Counted from the first letter of the stretch, positions 37,801 through 50,912 are shown. The stretch: 64,000 nucleotides of DNA from Baylisascaris procyonis (GCA_037389465.1 JAZARR010000221.1:1342501-1406500); one strand, 5' to 3'. Made by a program: numbers and translations. Notes: a model not told the origin generated them from the sequence alone.

Positions 37801-40800
37801 AACCAGGATATTATTCAAAAGAAGCCGACAAGAAAATCCAATTAAGTAAGCAAACCAACTGTTCAGAAAATAAACAGAGAATTGGAGTGTTCGTCCCATG
37901 CCTCGAGTGGCAAAGGAAGATTAGCAAGGCAAAAGGATCCATTACAGTATTTCGTTACATCGAAACTTAAATATCAACTCACTGGTTTTTCATACTTAAG
38001 CCGATTACTTCAGAATTTATGGCATTTTAAGGAAAGTTCCCACAAACGCCCATTAATCAACAAGAATAAGAACGAAAATAAGCATCAAATTCTCAAAAAT
38101 AAGCTCGATTTTGAAGGCACTGATTCTATATGTCTCTTATTAAGTAAAATGCGTTAAAAATTTATCACAAGCATAAGAAGATATAAAAGAGAAGTAAAAT
38201 ACTCCTGCGGCATAAAAATACAAGTTCGACGTGACCCTAATGGTGCATCAACGAACGGAGCCTTCGCGATAGGAAACTCGACGAAGCATATTTTCAAAAG
38301 AAATGAAGTTGGACTACTTTAAAATCTAAGAATGCTACTTTATCGAAAATGGCCTCCGATTCCGTCACACAGCTAAACTTCATTTCACTCCCATTTTTGA
38401 GTCGTAATGAAACGAATGAAAAATAACGGAAAAGAAATCAATTAAAGAAACGCCTTAAAAACCATTTCGGATGGAAATATTTTTTTAAAAATGTAGCACG
38501 TTAGGCGATAAACCTGTTTGAGTGCATTCGCACTATTTTTTGCTTCGTCCAATTCGTGGTGCAATTGCATGAGCTTTTGGGTAGCGTCAGCCTTCAGTTG
38601 GCGCTCTTCTCGAAGTGCCCTCTGCTGCTCTTCCAGTTCGTTGGCCATCCTCGCCAGATCTGAGTTCAGCGTATCCATTCTTTTCATCATCACAGCCCTC
38701 TGCTCCTCCTTCACGGTCATCTCCACAATTGTCCCCTTCAGCTCCTCTATTATTCTGCAAGAATAAACAAAACTTATATAAGAAACGCTTAAGATCCTCT
38801 TTGCTTAAGAGGACAGTGGCTATCACCTTAAACAAACAGCATCTCCTACTTCAATTTCGACAGCAAGGGATTAAAGTTGAAGGCTATCAAGATCATTCCC
38901 ACAAGTCAAGGATTTCGAACAAAAGTGAAAAGACGTAACAACTTGTTTGGAGCAAATAAACTTCGAGGAATCCGAAGAAACGTTGGGAAAGAAATTATAT
39001 TTAAAAAAACGGAGATTATGAACTTTCAAATTTTGCGAAGTAAAGACAATCACCACAAATATGCTTACTTAATAATTTTGGCTGAATGCGGTTTTAAATT
39101 AAATTTTCAACTCATGAAACGAAACAGAAAACGGAAATGCATCTGCTGCACCCAACTATAGATATGAATACCATAAAAATTCATTTTCAAATGAGATCAG
39201 TTTATTCGGCCGATGACTTTTGGTGGTTCTCCAAAAGTGGTATATAAATCATGATGGGACAAATCAAAGATACACTCAGATTGCGAATGTGCAATAATCG
39301 ATAAGATAAGAATATGGTTGAATGGAATGATTAGGAAACAAAATTGGAACTGCATCAATGTTTCAGAATTGATAAAGCAATGAAATGTGACAGAAGAGGT
39401 GTTGGTATTCGAGAGTGATGATGGCGTATCCCTTCTATAAATTGGCAAAAAAAAAGGAAGCGAACGCAGTGATTGTTGAAATTAGTGATTAAGCTATCGG
39501 AAATTAAAGAACATCATAAGTTTTGCGCTTATAAACTATAATAATGACAATTCCTGTTTGATGTTGGACGTTGAGAATGACGATATTGAGTGGAACATTC
39601 CTGTCAAGTCGTAAGAGACTTTAATAAATACATTTAGCGATAAACGTGCTCCTTATAATGAAAGCAAAAGAGGAGAAGCGACAAATGGTACCCACTGGGC
39701 CTCATTATATCAACGCGAAAAGTTCATTAACGACTCGGCTATGAAACTTTCCCAGTAGATGGCAATCAAATTAAAAAACATTGAGTCGACCGACCTATCA
39801 CGTGAGGACATAACGGACATATTGCTGAGCGAAGTGTCTGCCTGACTTTCATTACCATCTTCTGTTGTCATCTGCCGTGATAGAGATTCCACTTGCGCCG
39901 TCAGCCGATTCACTTGTAGCGCCTTTGTGCAAAGCTCATGCCGTTGCTGAAAAATTTTCGCGTTTTATTTTTCTCATCATTTCTATTGATTCACCCCTAA
40001 TTTAGGGAATATGAATTCTTTGCTATTCCTGTGACTTTCTTCATCGCCACTTTTCATCGTTTGAATTGAAAATCATCCCCTACCATGATTTGAGTATAAA
40101 ATCATTACGAGTATAAGAACAATGATTTGTAGTGTAAAATGGCGTAACATAACGACCTCGCCCAAAAGCTATTCCTTAATTTTCCGCACCATAACATCCT
40201 CAATGCTATCCTCGCCTTATCTTCTTGGAGAATGCCCTCAATATCAAAACCATCTTCTCCATTATCTTAGTTCGATGCAAGTGCAGAGAGCACTTGCCAA
40301 CAATGCAATCAAAATTCAATTAAGGAAAAAAGCAAAGACGAACCCTGCTGTAATCCTCGCTGAGTCGGCTCCTCTCTTCTAGCATTCTTTTATTACGGGC
40401 AACCCACTCATCGGCCTCTTGTTCATGTTTCTTCTTCAATTCCGCGATTTCTGACTTTATCGAGCATAGTTCATCCTCTGCTTCCATACGACGTGTCTGC
40501 TCCTTGTACAACATGTCACGACATTCCAAATACTTAAAACTTATGTTATAACGCCCTTTACCACACTCACAAATGAGCGTACCTTTTTCTGATTCCCTCT
40601 CTAACGACCATAATTTCTTTCTGAACGTTTAAAACTGTGTAACTATCCATTAAGAACTTCATTGCGAACAGAAACCGACCAAAAATAGAACGCTATTCGG
40701 CAGAAAGGCAGAAGGTTTGCTAAACACCACTGTAATCAAATTCAACAATCACTTACAAGTGTTCCCTCCCTCCTTCTCAAATGAAGGAAAAAGGATGAGG

Positions 40801-43394
40801 ACAGGAAGAAGGCGGAAGTTTGTAGGTCCTCAAAAAACAATGCACAATTCTTTTGATAAGTTAGCATAGGAACGAAATGAAAACATTGTGCAACGGCGAT
40901 GAAATATTGCCAAAAACCAAATGGAAATGAAATTTTTCCCTTCACAGTAATGGCTCCTGAAACATCGAAAAAAAAAGAGATCAACAGTGCAACGAATGTA
41001 AGCAACCATAATGAGATGCACTAATTCACTAACCTTACCACAGAAAGTTTTTTGATGTGCAATAAAAATCACTAACTAGATTTTGGGCACGAATAATGAA
41101 AGTAAAATTTTATGAAAAAAGAGAGAGAAGTGTGGATTATAGCGATCAAAGGAAAACAAAAAGAACTGAACGCATGGTAAACAAGAGTCCATTTTCTCTG
41201 CACGACCGTGGAAAATAACCTGTGACCTCTGCTTCCTCTTTCGTCTTCCTACTCTTTCCTTCCGTTAACGTACACTTTCGAATTGATCATTAACAACAGT
41301 GAGGCAATTTGTCAATGTTCTGTCTGTCCTCACTTCTGATTAGCTATTCCCATCATACTCTAAAATTACATCGAAACTATAGAACAAATCGTGTCTCTTC
41401 TAGTTGCCCACATGAAAGACATCTGAAAAGTAAACCAAACACTAACATCTTCAGTGAAGTCATTTCCTTTTGGATCCTTCATAGTCGGCAACTCACGCAT
41501 AATAATAAACAGTTTCTTTTTCAGTTCGAAGTTTTCCGCCTTTAGAATCTTATTCTCTTCGAGCTTTTCCTTGATGTCGACATACATTCGACGATTTGTT
41601 GAACTATCTGCTGCAATAAACATCTCAACAATTCAAGAGTACTAAGCTCTACACAAATTATTCCCCTTACCTAAGTTAGGGCGATAAATCAACAGCGGAG
41701 ATTCTATTAGAAAGCTACTCATGTTAATTAAATTTATTTGGCTGATGACTGCAATACCTCTAGGCTGCTAACATTTAACTCACGTAAATTATAAGCATAG
41801 GAACACCCACCATATTATGAAGCATGTTAAAGGTGCAGCTGTCTACCTTAATCTTGAGATTCTAAGTAAGGATCACCTATCTCCAACAGGTCGCAAGATA
41901 TGATCTACTTTTTAAAGCATTAAGTCAAATTTAGAGCACTACCAATTACAAGCTACGCGTACATTTACCAACATCTGAGACACTCAACAAATATCCGAGA
42001 ACCAGCCGTTGTGTTCAGTAGATTATGAAATATAAAGTTGTGCTTCTCAAGCTTGGGCAGCAATAGCACAAAGCTGAGATTTCATTTCCATATTATCCCT
42101 TTCGAGTGCATCACTGTTATCGATCATTTCATAAATCGTTCATGACACATGAGGCTTTTTTTCTTTAACAAATCATTCACTAGTGTATGTGAAGATTCAT
42201 CTATGCAACAAGCCTTTCTGTTCTGTGCAGTAAATGACTCAGTTTCGATTTAATTTATACAAAATAAACAACATGCCGAGAGACAAGCAGATAGAAAGAC
42301 AGACGGGACTAATAACCAACAGATCGTTCCAGCCAAAACATTTGATGAAATTTCACTCACACGACTGTGGAAGCAGTGGCGTACTGAGCGTAGCGTGTGG
42401 AGTCCATTGTGCCGATACGATACTGCTAAAATTAACACTTTTCCCATGCACTTTTGGTAGGTAACCTGAATTATATACAGAAATATGAACTAGCGTGCAT
42501 TCAGACCAATGATGTCAATGTGCCAGCCTTCTTTTAGGAAGGAGGAGGGGGAGGGGGGGTATTAGTGGTGCATTCTGCTTTCGCCCAAAGCACTGCACTC
42601 TCGTAAAAAGAAATATATGATATGTACATGACTTCAGATAAGTAAAAAACGTGATTAAGATGCCGAAAAAAGGAGCTGAAAGATAGCACACTTCTGCGGT
42701 GGCATCCTTCACACCAATCAGCTTCACAAATTCACAACAAACAATAACATCTGCAATATAAAGCAACTCTACTCAATCATCCCACCGTCTTGCTACCGCT
42801 GCTTCTATCCTCGGCTCCAATATAGTCCAGCCGTCTCAAATGAAAGGATATTCGAGCCGTAATTGGTCTTATATAATCACAACAATTCAACGTTTGCTTC
42901 CGACAATGAAGTTAATTTCTTTTACACTCGCTGAAAACATATACGGGATAAACAACTCCAGTTCAACCATGGCCACACCCACGACCACTTCCACTAAGCT
43001 AACGACTCTGGAAGCAACCTGACAATTTCTTTTTATTATTTTTACTTAGCAACAGATCCAATTCGGTTTGAAAGTGTTAATTACGTGACGTATGAAACAC
43101 TTTTAAGCTACTTGAGATTGACATCAACCTGTGTAGTGTGGATTCCTGGCCAGGAACTTGGGCACAATAAAACTTTTGGAACAAGATTCATTCTTGATTA
43201 TGGAGGAAGTCGGAAGCCGTCTGATATAAACGAAATGTTCAATCATTTACCTCTTTATATAAATTTTGTCTCAACTTTCTAAGCTGGATGTCTATCATTA
43301 ACTGCCAAAGACAAATCCACGAACGGCCCTACCACGAAATATAACAAAAACCACGATCAGCATAAGTCGCATAATTACCACCAATAAAGATCAA

Positions 43395-43441
<47 letters not shown>

Positions 43442-45275
43442 ATCCGTATAAAGCATTTGAAAATTATAACATCAACGCATTTGGTGGGCAGGTGGTGTGT
43501 AAGTGAGCGACTGCACAACGAAGATGTCATGCGTCAATATGCGATGTGCAGTTCCTGCCCCTCCTTCGCCCCCCTCTTGCTTCCTTCCCTCTCGTCTGCA
43601 TGCATCACATTACGAAACGTTTGATGTTTCAAGCACTCGACTGTAATAGGCGAAAGTAGTGCATAATAAGGAATGTTCTATACCTCGTTCTACCGACAGC
43701 AGATGATAGCGCTCCATCACTGAATGCGGTAACCGGTATACTTGTGGCTTTCTAAAAAATAGTGTCAAGAACTCAGTTGCCTCAATATCAAAAAACTTTA
43801 AACAAAATAAAGTCGAAGGAAGGATGCTATGGAACTCAGAATAGAAGCTACCGCATAATCAGATGAGCTAAGGGGTACCCGCAGCAAACAACGTATGAGT
43901 CGGCATTAAGTGGGATTACAGCATCAACCGTATTCGGGTCATGAAATATAACACGGCGTGAGCTTCGGCAACAACAAGCTCTGTGCTTCATTTGAAAGGT
44001 GCAATAGCTATACCCAACGCTGCAAAATCCGCAGACTTAGCTTCTCCATCTCACTGCCACATTCACTATGACCCCCCCCCCCACATATACACACCCTGTC
44101 AGATCTGTGGCATCTTCCCCACTACAGGATATGCCAGCTTTTGCACTTAAATTCTGCCTTCTACCATACCTTGAAAATAACATCGGAAATTTGGATCACA
44201 GAAAAGCACCCATCCACTCCAAGCCATTCCCATCGAAACAACGGAGGTGGCCAAGTCATTGACTTAACAGGCATCTTAGGCATTTTGATAAAAATAAAAA
44301 ATTGACCAATAAAATGCTAAAGTGGACCGTGATTACATACTCTCATTGCATTTGTTGAACTCACTTATCAAAGAGGACTTACTGAAGTGAGGTAAATGAG
44401 AATTTGTTGACTCAAGTGCAGCATATCTGCGAAGCTATTTGCAATCTAGGGAACAAAACATTTGCACATGAACCCCCTCCCGTAACGTTAACTCATTAAA
44501 TCTTTAATATATAACTCCAGCAACACCTAATACAAACAATTAATCCCTTTTAAGCTTAGAGAACTTAGAATAACTATCGTTTCCTTACAGAGAAACTGTT
44601 GTTAATCAATAAAAATCTCTTCCTTTACATCTTATATCCACCTCAATGAATCAGTCGCAGATATCATTCTTACCTGCCAATGTTTAATCATCACTATTCA
44701 AACATTCGCCTATCCAGTTAGCTGTCACATTAATCATTCAAAGAGATTTGATAAAATATCAAACGAATTGTTTTCATCTCGTTCTCCGATGAATGAAACA
44801 CAGCGACTGCACTATGGGAATTTTTTTTTTGTGGCTATTCACTGAAAGAGAACTTCACATCGAACCCAGTTACGCACCTAGCTTGAGCTAAAATTGATTC
44901 TATTGCTGATTAACCATGATCAACTCCCAAAAAATACATCGAAACATTCGACTATGCCTTCGTAAGTGAATCCTTTATGATAGATGCTGCCTAGTGAACG
45001 ATAGCAATTAAAGTGAATCTAAGAAAATTTCTCGCCGATGCAAACCTAAACCTAAACGCTACATCACATAGCAGCGGAATACACTATCGATGCGATCCCA
45101 TTCCACAGATTAAACCAATCAGACCTACGTACCTGCACAAAGAAACAATAATAAGAAGATAAACCTCGTGGAAGCGCCTTTCGAGTAGTTCCTTGACATT
45201 CTCATTCAACGATTCCTGACTTATGTCCTGATCGATGCCCGATGCATCCATCACATCATTGACGTCACTCATCAT
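22852..45275 (-). CDS. Large coiled-coil protein with centrosomin CM1-like motif
   Basis: Twenty-seven exons in matching phase: 45133-45275, 43684-43751, 41447-41610, 40344-40532, 39795-39946, 38514-38754, 37594-37749, 36666-36743, 35897-36040, 35274-35462, 34849-34995, 34468-34591, 33328-33434, 32727-32895, 31926-32188, 31672-31746, 30977-31135, 30577-30717, 29398-29559, 28715-28843, 27649-27785, 27091-27246, 26562-26677, 25677-25792, 25009-25128, 23867-23962, 22852-23013; 3903 bases, 1300 residues. ATG is nine bases after CTTACTCTTCAG, a likely trans-splice site. Residues about 83-111 hold LKAENFELKKKL, close to the Cnn_1N/CM1 motif of centrosomin and CDK5RAP2, which activates gamma-tubulin complexes. 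Most of the rest is heptad-rich coiled coil (clearest in the 38.5, 32, 31 and 30.6 kb exons), with a Ser/Arg-rich linker (27.1-26.6 kb) and a basic C-terminus. A centrosome or microtubule scaffold role is inferred. The end of exon 1 is uncertain (alternative donor at 45164). Confidence 0.85.
23070..23078. repeat. Poly-C run (9 bases)
   Basis: Uninterrupted C run just inside the last intron of the coiled-coil gene. Confidence 0.9.
29666..29674. repeat. Poly-C run (9 bases)
   Basis: C run in an intron of the coiled-coil gene. Confidence 0.9.
31269..31322. repeat. Short imperfect duplication
   Basis: AAGTTGCATCGATTT and TTTAAAGAACGA each occur twice within about 55 bases, in the intron between 31135 and 31672. 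Looks like a local slippage or repair duplication. Confidence 0.75.
33556..33976 (+). repeat. Solo-LTR-like block
   Basis: Within a coiled-coil-gene intron, in the opposite orientation to the gene. It begins TGTAAGGGG and ends near CCCCTCTTA (imperfect inverted ends). It has TATAAAAGGGG at 33715-33725 and AATAAA at 33954-33959, the U3-R-U5 order of an LTR. A 105-codon open frame (33571-33885) crosses it but lacks a recognisable domain. No clear target-site duplication, so this is tentative. Confidence 0.35.
34131..34390 (-). repeat. Possible LINE-like 3' end with (AAAT/CAAA)n tail
   Basis: Minus-strand reading ends in AAATAAATAAACAAACAAA, like the block at 8602-8990. No coding remnant is recognised. 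Sits beside the solo-LTR-like block, suggesting an insertion-tolerant intron. Confidence 0.3.
43399..43439. repeat. (AT)n microsatellite
   Basis: About 20 AT units in an intron of the coiled-coil gene. Confidence 0.95.
44072..44082. repeat. Poly-C run (11 bases)
   Basis: C run in the first intron of the coiled-coil gene. Confidence 0.9.
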
Positions 45276-45284
45276 TAGCACTCG

Positions 45285-46836
45285 CTGAAGAGTAAGAGTG
45301 TTAGCAGGACGATGATGCCAACCTGAATCAAAATAGCCGAATTGCACAAATGGTTAAGTGCTAAATAAATGCGCGCCGATTCCACGACTAATGTCGTTTT
45401 AAAGTTCGAACATGGAATATGAAGATAGCACCAAATAGAATTTACGGAGAGATGAACTTTGAGGTTAATTTACGTAGTTACCAACAATAGTTCACTGTAG
45501 TGAAGATGGGGATATCACAGAAATTCAAGCAGAAATATTCTCAAAGAAATAATCAAACGATGAAACAAGATTCCCTCCACTCTAGTGATGATATGATTGT
45601 ACACGTGTCGTCCGTGTGCACGCTTTATTGAAAGAGCGATAACGCCTTGAGCATGCTTCAAATGCTTGAAAGCACGCAGTGGGAAATGATAAAAAGAGAG
45701 GAAACGAATCGTAGGAATTGGATGACGTTAAGCAAATCCATGCGCATATGAGACAGGGAGGCATTGAACAGCTGGTACTTTTGTCTTTTAAAATGAGCGA
45801 AAAAATTTTCGGCATCCATCCCCCCTTTCAACAACAAGTTCATAGAATCCATTCGTTTCAACTAAAACAAATCGAAAAACATTAAGAAGTAGGTGCATAA
45901 AGAGATGAAAATAGGCATCAAAACAAACAACGGCAACAATAACAAGAAGAAAAAAGTTCCGGCTTGTTCCTCAGTAAGATAGGGCGAGGTTGCATGAGCA
46001 TTACCTAAGAAATTGGCGCAACAAATCTCGGTGGCAGCTGTGCAAGCAGTACTCTTAATCCGCTAGAACAACAGTGGCAATGCATAACCTTCAAATACCA
46101 TATTCCATCTGCTCTAAACATGTTACATACAGCATCTGCGCCATTATTTAAAGTTCGATTTGATGTATCTAAATTATATGGAAATGAAGGTTAATTATAG
46201 AAAGTAAACAAGCCGTATGCAGCATTCCAAGCTTGACCGATGCCCAGGCCTTAGTTTCAATAGTTCCACTAATATACTAATAGCCGGACAGCCCAAACGA
46301 ATTTCGAAAATTACTGCAAAGATTAACGCAGCCTCCTACATGACTACTTCACTGTTATACTCTAAGTAGAATCCGCAAAATCTGAACGTTACCCTGCAAT
46401 GACTCTTTGTAACTTTTTCGCATCACCAATATATTGAAATAAAATACCTGCAAGTAATATAACAATATGACCTGCTGCAAAATGCATACAAATTTTCAGT
46501 TGCAAACAAAGGACAACTTTTCTCGAAGTTGAGGAACCAAGTTGAATGTTGGTATATGCCACCTTATTGTGTACATCACACCCCACAACAACTCGTCGCC
46601 TTAGCTTTAGTGGTTCTCGAGTTGAAACTACCAAATGAACAGATAGACTCATACATGCACAAACATGACATGGTCATGAAATGCTTTTGCAGAGTGAACT
46701 TGCAAAAGCTCAAAACAACTAAAATTACTAACTGAGTAAAAGCGAAGTCTGATTGATTACAATCGCATCTCACTGCACGGCTCTTCAAAATGGTCGCGAC
46801 GAACAAACTGAATCGTAAACAATCCAATCCTTACAG
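45285..46836. other. Upstream region of the coiled-coil gene
   Basis: Presumed promoter side of the minus-strand coiled-coil gene. A minus-strand exon-like piece at about 45790-45861 follows a TTTGTTTTAG acceptor and encodes a short Met/Leu-rich stretch, but its phase does not fit the next exon. No other gene seen. Confidence 0.4.
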
Positions 46837-46982
46837 TGGCTAAGAGTACCTCTGCTACCATCCTTCACGGAGAAATTGAGCAAATTCTGCTTCAGACAAA
46901 ATTTGCAAAGTTTATGCGAAACAACCATATCGGCAAAGAGTGGGTTGCATTGATGGGATACATCCGATTCTTAGGCCTTCGG
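46837..46982 (+). other. Orphan exon-like segment
   Basis: Open 146-base block between an ATCCTTACAG acceptor and a CGG|GTAAAA donor, phase 1 in and phase 0 out, encoding 48 residues (for example EIEQILLQTKFAKFMRNN). No partner exons were found, so it may be a remnant or chance. Confidence 0.25.
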
Positions 46983-47248
46983 GTAAAATTTTTCAACGAA
47001 AAAGAACAGAGTTTCAAAATGGTGGAACGGTTTTAGCTAGGGCGTAATACCTCGAATGACTCTCGAGCACTGCAGCCTTGTCTGAGATAATTACCACCGG
47101 CAGGAGCACAGCTAGGGGAGATCGCCTCCACACCAGCCTCTCGTAGGATCAAAGACCCGACGGAATCCTTCGAAGGTTCTCACTTCTCACAACTCTCTCT
47201 AATTTCTGATGACACTTGAAGCAATTGTGCAGAGTTGCACGACAGGTG

Positions 47249-48037
47249 AGAACATATTCCGCACTACAATAAGCTATATTCTACCATCTAGGTCTAATTT
47301 TGTGGCTCAAAGGCTTCCGTATCCTTAGCTCCTATTCCCGATAAAATGTTTATGTCGAACCACGGTTGGCGCTATCGTCACTGACCCATACATCAACCGG
47401 TCCCGCGGAAATCCTATACACACAAACACACATACACCACTAATTGAATATTATATCACAGATCAATAAAAGCTAACGAATCAAACTTAAAAAAATTCAA
47501 TTATTATCAGATAAAGAAAAAATGCGATGTACTTCGTATCTTCACATTCATCTAAGCGATTAACTACCTGCCTCGTTTACAACGTATACCTTCTAGACTT
47601 TCTGCTTCTTTTTAACTCCACTCAAATAGGAGCGCCTACTTAAATCCGCAAGTGGAGTGCACAGGGTACTTCGTCTTCTCCCAACACAGACTTCCATATG
47701 ACAAGACACTAAATGTCATTTAGGGATTCGTGACCGAGTCTGGCGCGTGAAGGCGTACCGCGGAGCAATTAAACTCGTTTACTACGACTGACAGATTCGC
47801 ACGACGATAAGCAGCGAAACACACACACCGATTAGCAAGCAAGACCGCAGTCTATTTATATCTTCGGCTACAGCCCCGAAGGCATGGGTGGGTCATAATC
47901 CATACTGGGGAGATATCATATCAAGATCGAACAAGTGTGAACATACGACCTTTACACAAATAGAGATCACCACGAACGCTGCGATCATAAAACTCATTTG
48001 ACCACAACAGATCACTTGTTAACAGTGTTCTCACATT
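47249..48037 (-). repeat. Possible LTR-like repeat
   Basis: A GC-richer block bounded by GTGAGAAC at 47249 and its reverse complement GTTCTCAC near 48030. On the minus strand a TATA-like ATATAAATAG lies near 47860. No target-site duplication is evident and no AATAAA in the right place, so the call is weak. Confidence 0.3.
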
Positions 48038-48359
48038 TCTGCTGGTATTTTGTTTTTGTTCAGATATTATTGTTCCCCCCGCCTTCACCACCTTAATCTA
48101 TGTATTTTTTTTTCAGCCTGCAAAAATTACATAGCTAAACAAAAATCAAAGGAAAACATTCAACAGCAAGCTTAATACCAACCACTCTAAACAACTGTAG
48201 TAATTAATCACAACGATTTCTACAGAAGTTGTTGGTTGCCATGAAAACCGCCACCTTAAATTTAAATATTCCCGCGATAAATTAAATCATCGCAGGACCT
48301 TGTGCAATGAATGCAGCTCATTAGTTCAACTCATCGCCTATCTCAACAACGACATAGAT

Positions 48360-48391
48360 GGGGGGGGGGGTGGGGGGAGAAGGGGGTGGCA
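48360..48391 (+). repeat. G-rich tract with quadruplex potential
   Basis: Four or more G runs (11, 6 and 5 bases, some splittable) separated by one to four bases on the plus strand, in an otherwise AT-rich intergenic stretch. Confidence 0.7.
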
Positions 48392-48984
48392 TGAGGTGCG
48401 CAACGCGGTGGGATGTTGCAGAAACGTTCTGAGGGGATTTTCTGATGCATATCTGGTCGGGCGTAATCAACAAGTTTCATCGTCAATGAAAGGGATCACC
48501 AAACAAGATGGGATAGGAGTCAGAAGGGAAAAAATGAACGCACATAAAAACGAATGTTGGTGATTTGTTCGTTGTCCGTAATGAACTACAGCAAGTTTGC
48601 ATGGAATTCTCGCTAAGAAATAAACGTTTCCTCACATTCATTCGTGTGATTTACAGAATGGCGAGGGGCAAAGTGGCTATTTCCGCTGTATGCGTTACAT
48701 AAGCGATCTTCATTGTGGTAGCTGCAACGTACGAACTGCACAGGCGTACGCTTTCGGATTGTCACTGTTTGCTGTGAACGAGGTTCGCGCGAACAAAACT
48801 TCATTCATTAAACGATTCTCTGGAAGGGGATTTCTCTAAGAAGCCTTTCTGCACATCAGTTTAGTAAGAATACTACTATTAGTCTGTAATGTTGCGGCTA
48901 AGTGCCTCGGACCGTCTGAAATAGTTGATCGTTCAGATACCTGCTTCTCATTGTTTGCTTTAAGAAACAATGCCTAGGCTGAAG

Positions 48985-49228
48985 TGAGAGTCTTGATCGA
49001 ATATTAAAGGAAAAGAAAGATGCTGTGAGGAGAAAACAGATGGAAGAGAACGACTGTATCGCTTCAAATCACCAAAACGTCACGGAATCATCGGCTGTAA
49101 AGGATGCTGAAGACGATGATTCGGCTGCTGTAGGTAGTGGTTATCGCTTTAAAGAAGGATTTATATCGCAGATCATTGCAGAAGTAGTTCTTTTATTCTT
49201 TTTTATAATTTTTCTCCATCTCCACTAG
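48985..49228 (+). CDS. Weak candidate: tail-anchored-type small protein, last exon
   Basis: Open plus-strand frame with a Lys/Arg-rich start (LKEKKDAVRRKQ), an acidic Ser-rich middle and a C-terminal hydrophobic segment (IIAEVVLLFFFIIFLHLH) right before the stop, the layout of a tail-anchored membrane protein. The first internal ATG is at about 49040. The acceptor at 48984 is poor and no upstream exon was found; an AATAAA-like site occurs near 49350. Could be chance. Confidence 0.25.
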
Positions 49229-50651
49229 TCAAATCTTCATTTTTTTCCCAAAACTTCAATCTTTTTCCAAAAGCATTAGCTATTATTTCAAGACAAATAA
49301 TCATTCCCCCCGTTGAGGTACCAAACTTGTGAATGTAATAATGATAGTAGTAATAAAAAAGTTAGTCCCAACAACTGTTGTCACGTCATCGCGTTAAAAA
49401 AAAAATCATCGAGCAGAAAATGAAGATTTTGTTGGAAATTTCATGTGGAAAAGCACTGAATCACTATGAAGCTGTGTGTTCTTTCACTGTTGATTGTTTC
49501 GTAATGTTTGAACTGTTTCTTAGTATCGTTGGTCGGTAGTCACTGCTTCCATCACAAGTTGGCAACAACCTTATCTTGCCATGGATCTAGATTAGTCATT
49601 GCTCTACTATTCTCACCTACTGGCAACGAGACGCCGAAATGTGTTCTTGCCCTTCTTGTCTCGCCTAAAGCACGTTGAGGACATTATTATTAAATAAACG
49701 CTATATAAGCCTTTATCATTTAACTACTCCCTTTGTTGTGTCCCTGTATATAACAGTGAAAAATTCATTATCAAAGAATATAGAAGTGAAAGATTCCGCA
49801 AAAAGCTTCTATCATTCTAAATTTACTTTGGAATAATCCAAGCAACGATGAGTAAAAAAAATGTTGAAAAAAAGAAACAACAAAATATGCAAAACGAGAA
49901 GCACAACCTCAAGAGAAGGACTGACATAACAAAAGCAGGAAGTTTATATGTAACCATCTTTGAATATAATCAAAAAGCAAAATGCTTGCTTCCGAATAAC
50001 ACTCCACTTCCTCTTCGTTCAATAACACACCACCAGACAAACTTTGGCGTTCCAGTATATCGCCACGCAGACAAACTCTTCGACCCGACAATACTTCTCA
50101 AATTTCCCTCAAACCTAAATACTTCTCAAATTCCCAACCTTACAATACTCTTCAAACTTTTCAAGCATACGATATTTCTCATTCACTTCTACAGTGGAAT
50201 GAATTCAACTCAATTCAACTTACCCAATCATTTCAGAGTGCAATAATTTTATGCCCATACAATATAATAAACACTGACAACGCTCCATAGCATTTAAGTA
50301 TGAAAGAGTAATGAGTAAAAGTAAACACGATTAATGAAATAGATGCAGCCAGTGCAGATGCATTATTTGGGCTGAGCACTCCCTATTGGAGGATAAATGA
50401 AAACAAATGCTGAGATAGAAAACATTGCAGAACGGTGAAAGAATAATATCCAATCAGAATAAAACCTCGACAAATATGAGACAGAGTAATAAATCAACCA
50501 AAATAATGGAGGTAAAACAATGGAAACTCGAGCGAAGGTGAGCGCAGTCACAACGAGGCTCCGATGTACAACTTGAACATAGAACGATCACAAGCAAATA
50601 TCTTCAAAAACGATCAGCATCGCTTTCTTTTCGTTCTGCAAACCACAATAA
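49229..50651. other. Intergenic, no supported gene
   Basis: A 132-codon ATG-initiated plus-strand frame at 49848-50246 exists, but it is Lys/Asn/Leu-rich in AT-rich DNA and has no domain. Confidence 0.45.
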
Positions 50652-50912
50652 TCATATGGACGACATTCTTGACACACCTTCATCTCTAGTGCATTTGAAT
50701 AGAGGGACACGGCTTTCGATATTCGTGGACTTGTGAGATGCTCTTCTACTCAATAACGTCTTTCCACTTTTCACGGAAAGGATTCTCATTGAACTTCTAT
50801 TCGAAAAAATCTGTTCGGGTCTTCTACTTGAAAGCACGCTTCCAACTTCCCAGCCTTCCGAAAGAGCCGTCCTCTGTTTGAATAATGCATTAGCTTCACA
50901 CTTCTTAAGCAT
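50652..50912 (-). CDS. Candidate 86-residue basic Ser-rich protein
   Basis: Single open frame with its own ATG and TGA on the same strand as the MRG gene, starting 124 bases after that gene's stop. A TATAG site one base before the ATG could accept a spliced leader. That spacing is typical of nematode operons. The protein is Ser/Arg/Lys-rich (for example RRASHKSTNIESRV) with no recognised domain. Operon membership and reality of the gene are inference. Confidence 0.3.
   Translation of the reverse strand: MLKKCEANALFKQRTALSEGWEVGSVLSSRRPEQIFSNRSSMRILSVKSGKTLLSRRASHKSTNIESRVPLFKCTRDEGVSRMSSI

Noticed and set aside
38587..38938. Acidic and Ser/Pro-rich frames over the 38.6 kb exon
   Set aside because: Shadows of the minus-strand coiled-coil exon, whose heptads and splice sites fit the gene model.
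49848..50246. 132-codon plus-strand frame with an ATG
   Set aside because: Lys/Asn/Leu-rich in AT-rich DNA, no domain, no promoter or poly(A) context, and the opposite strand is open over part of it.
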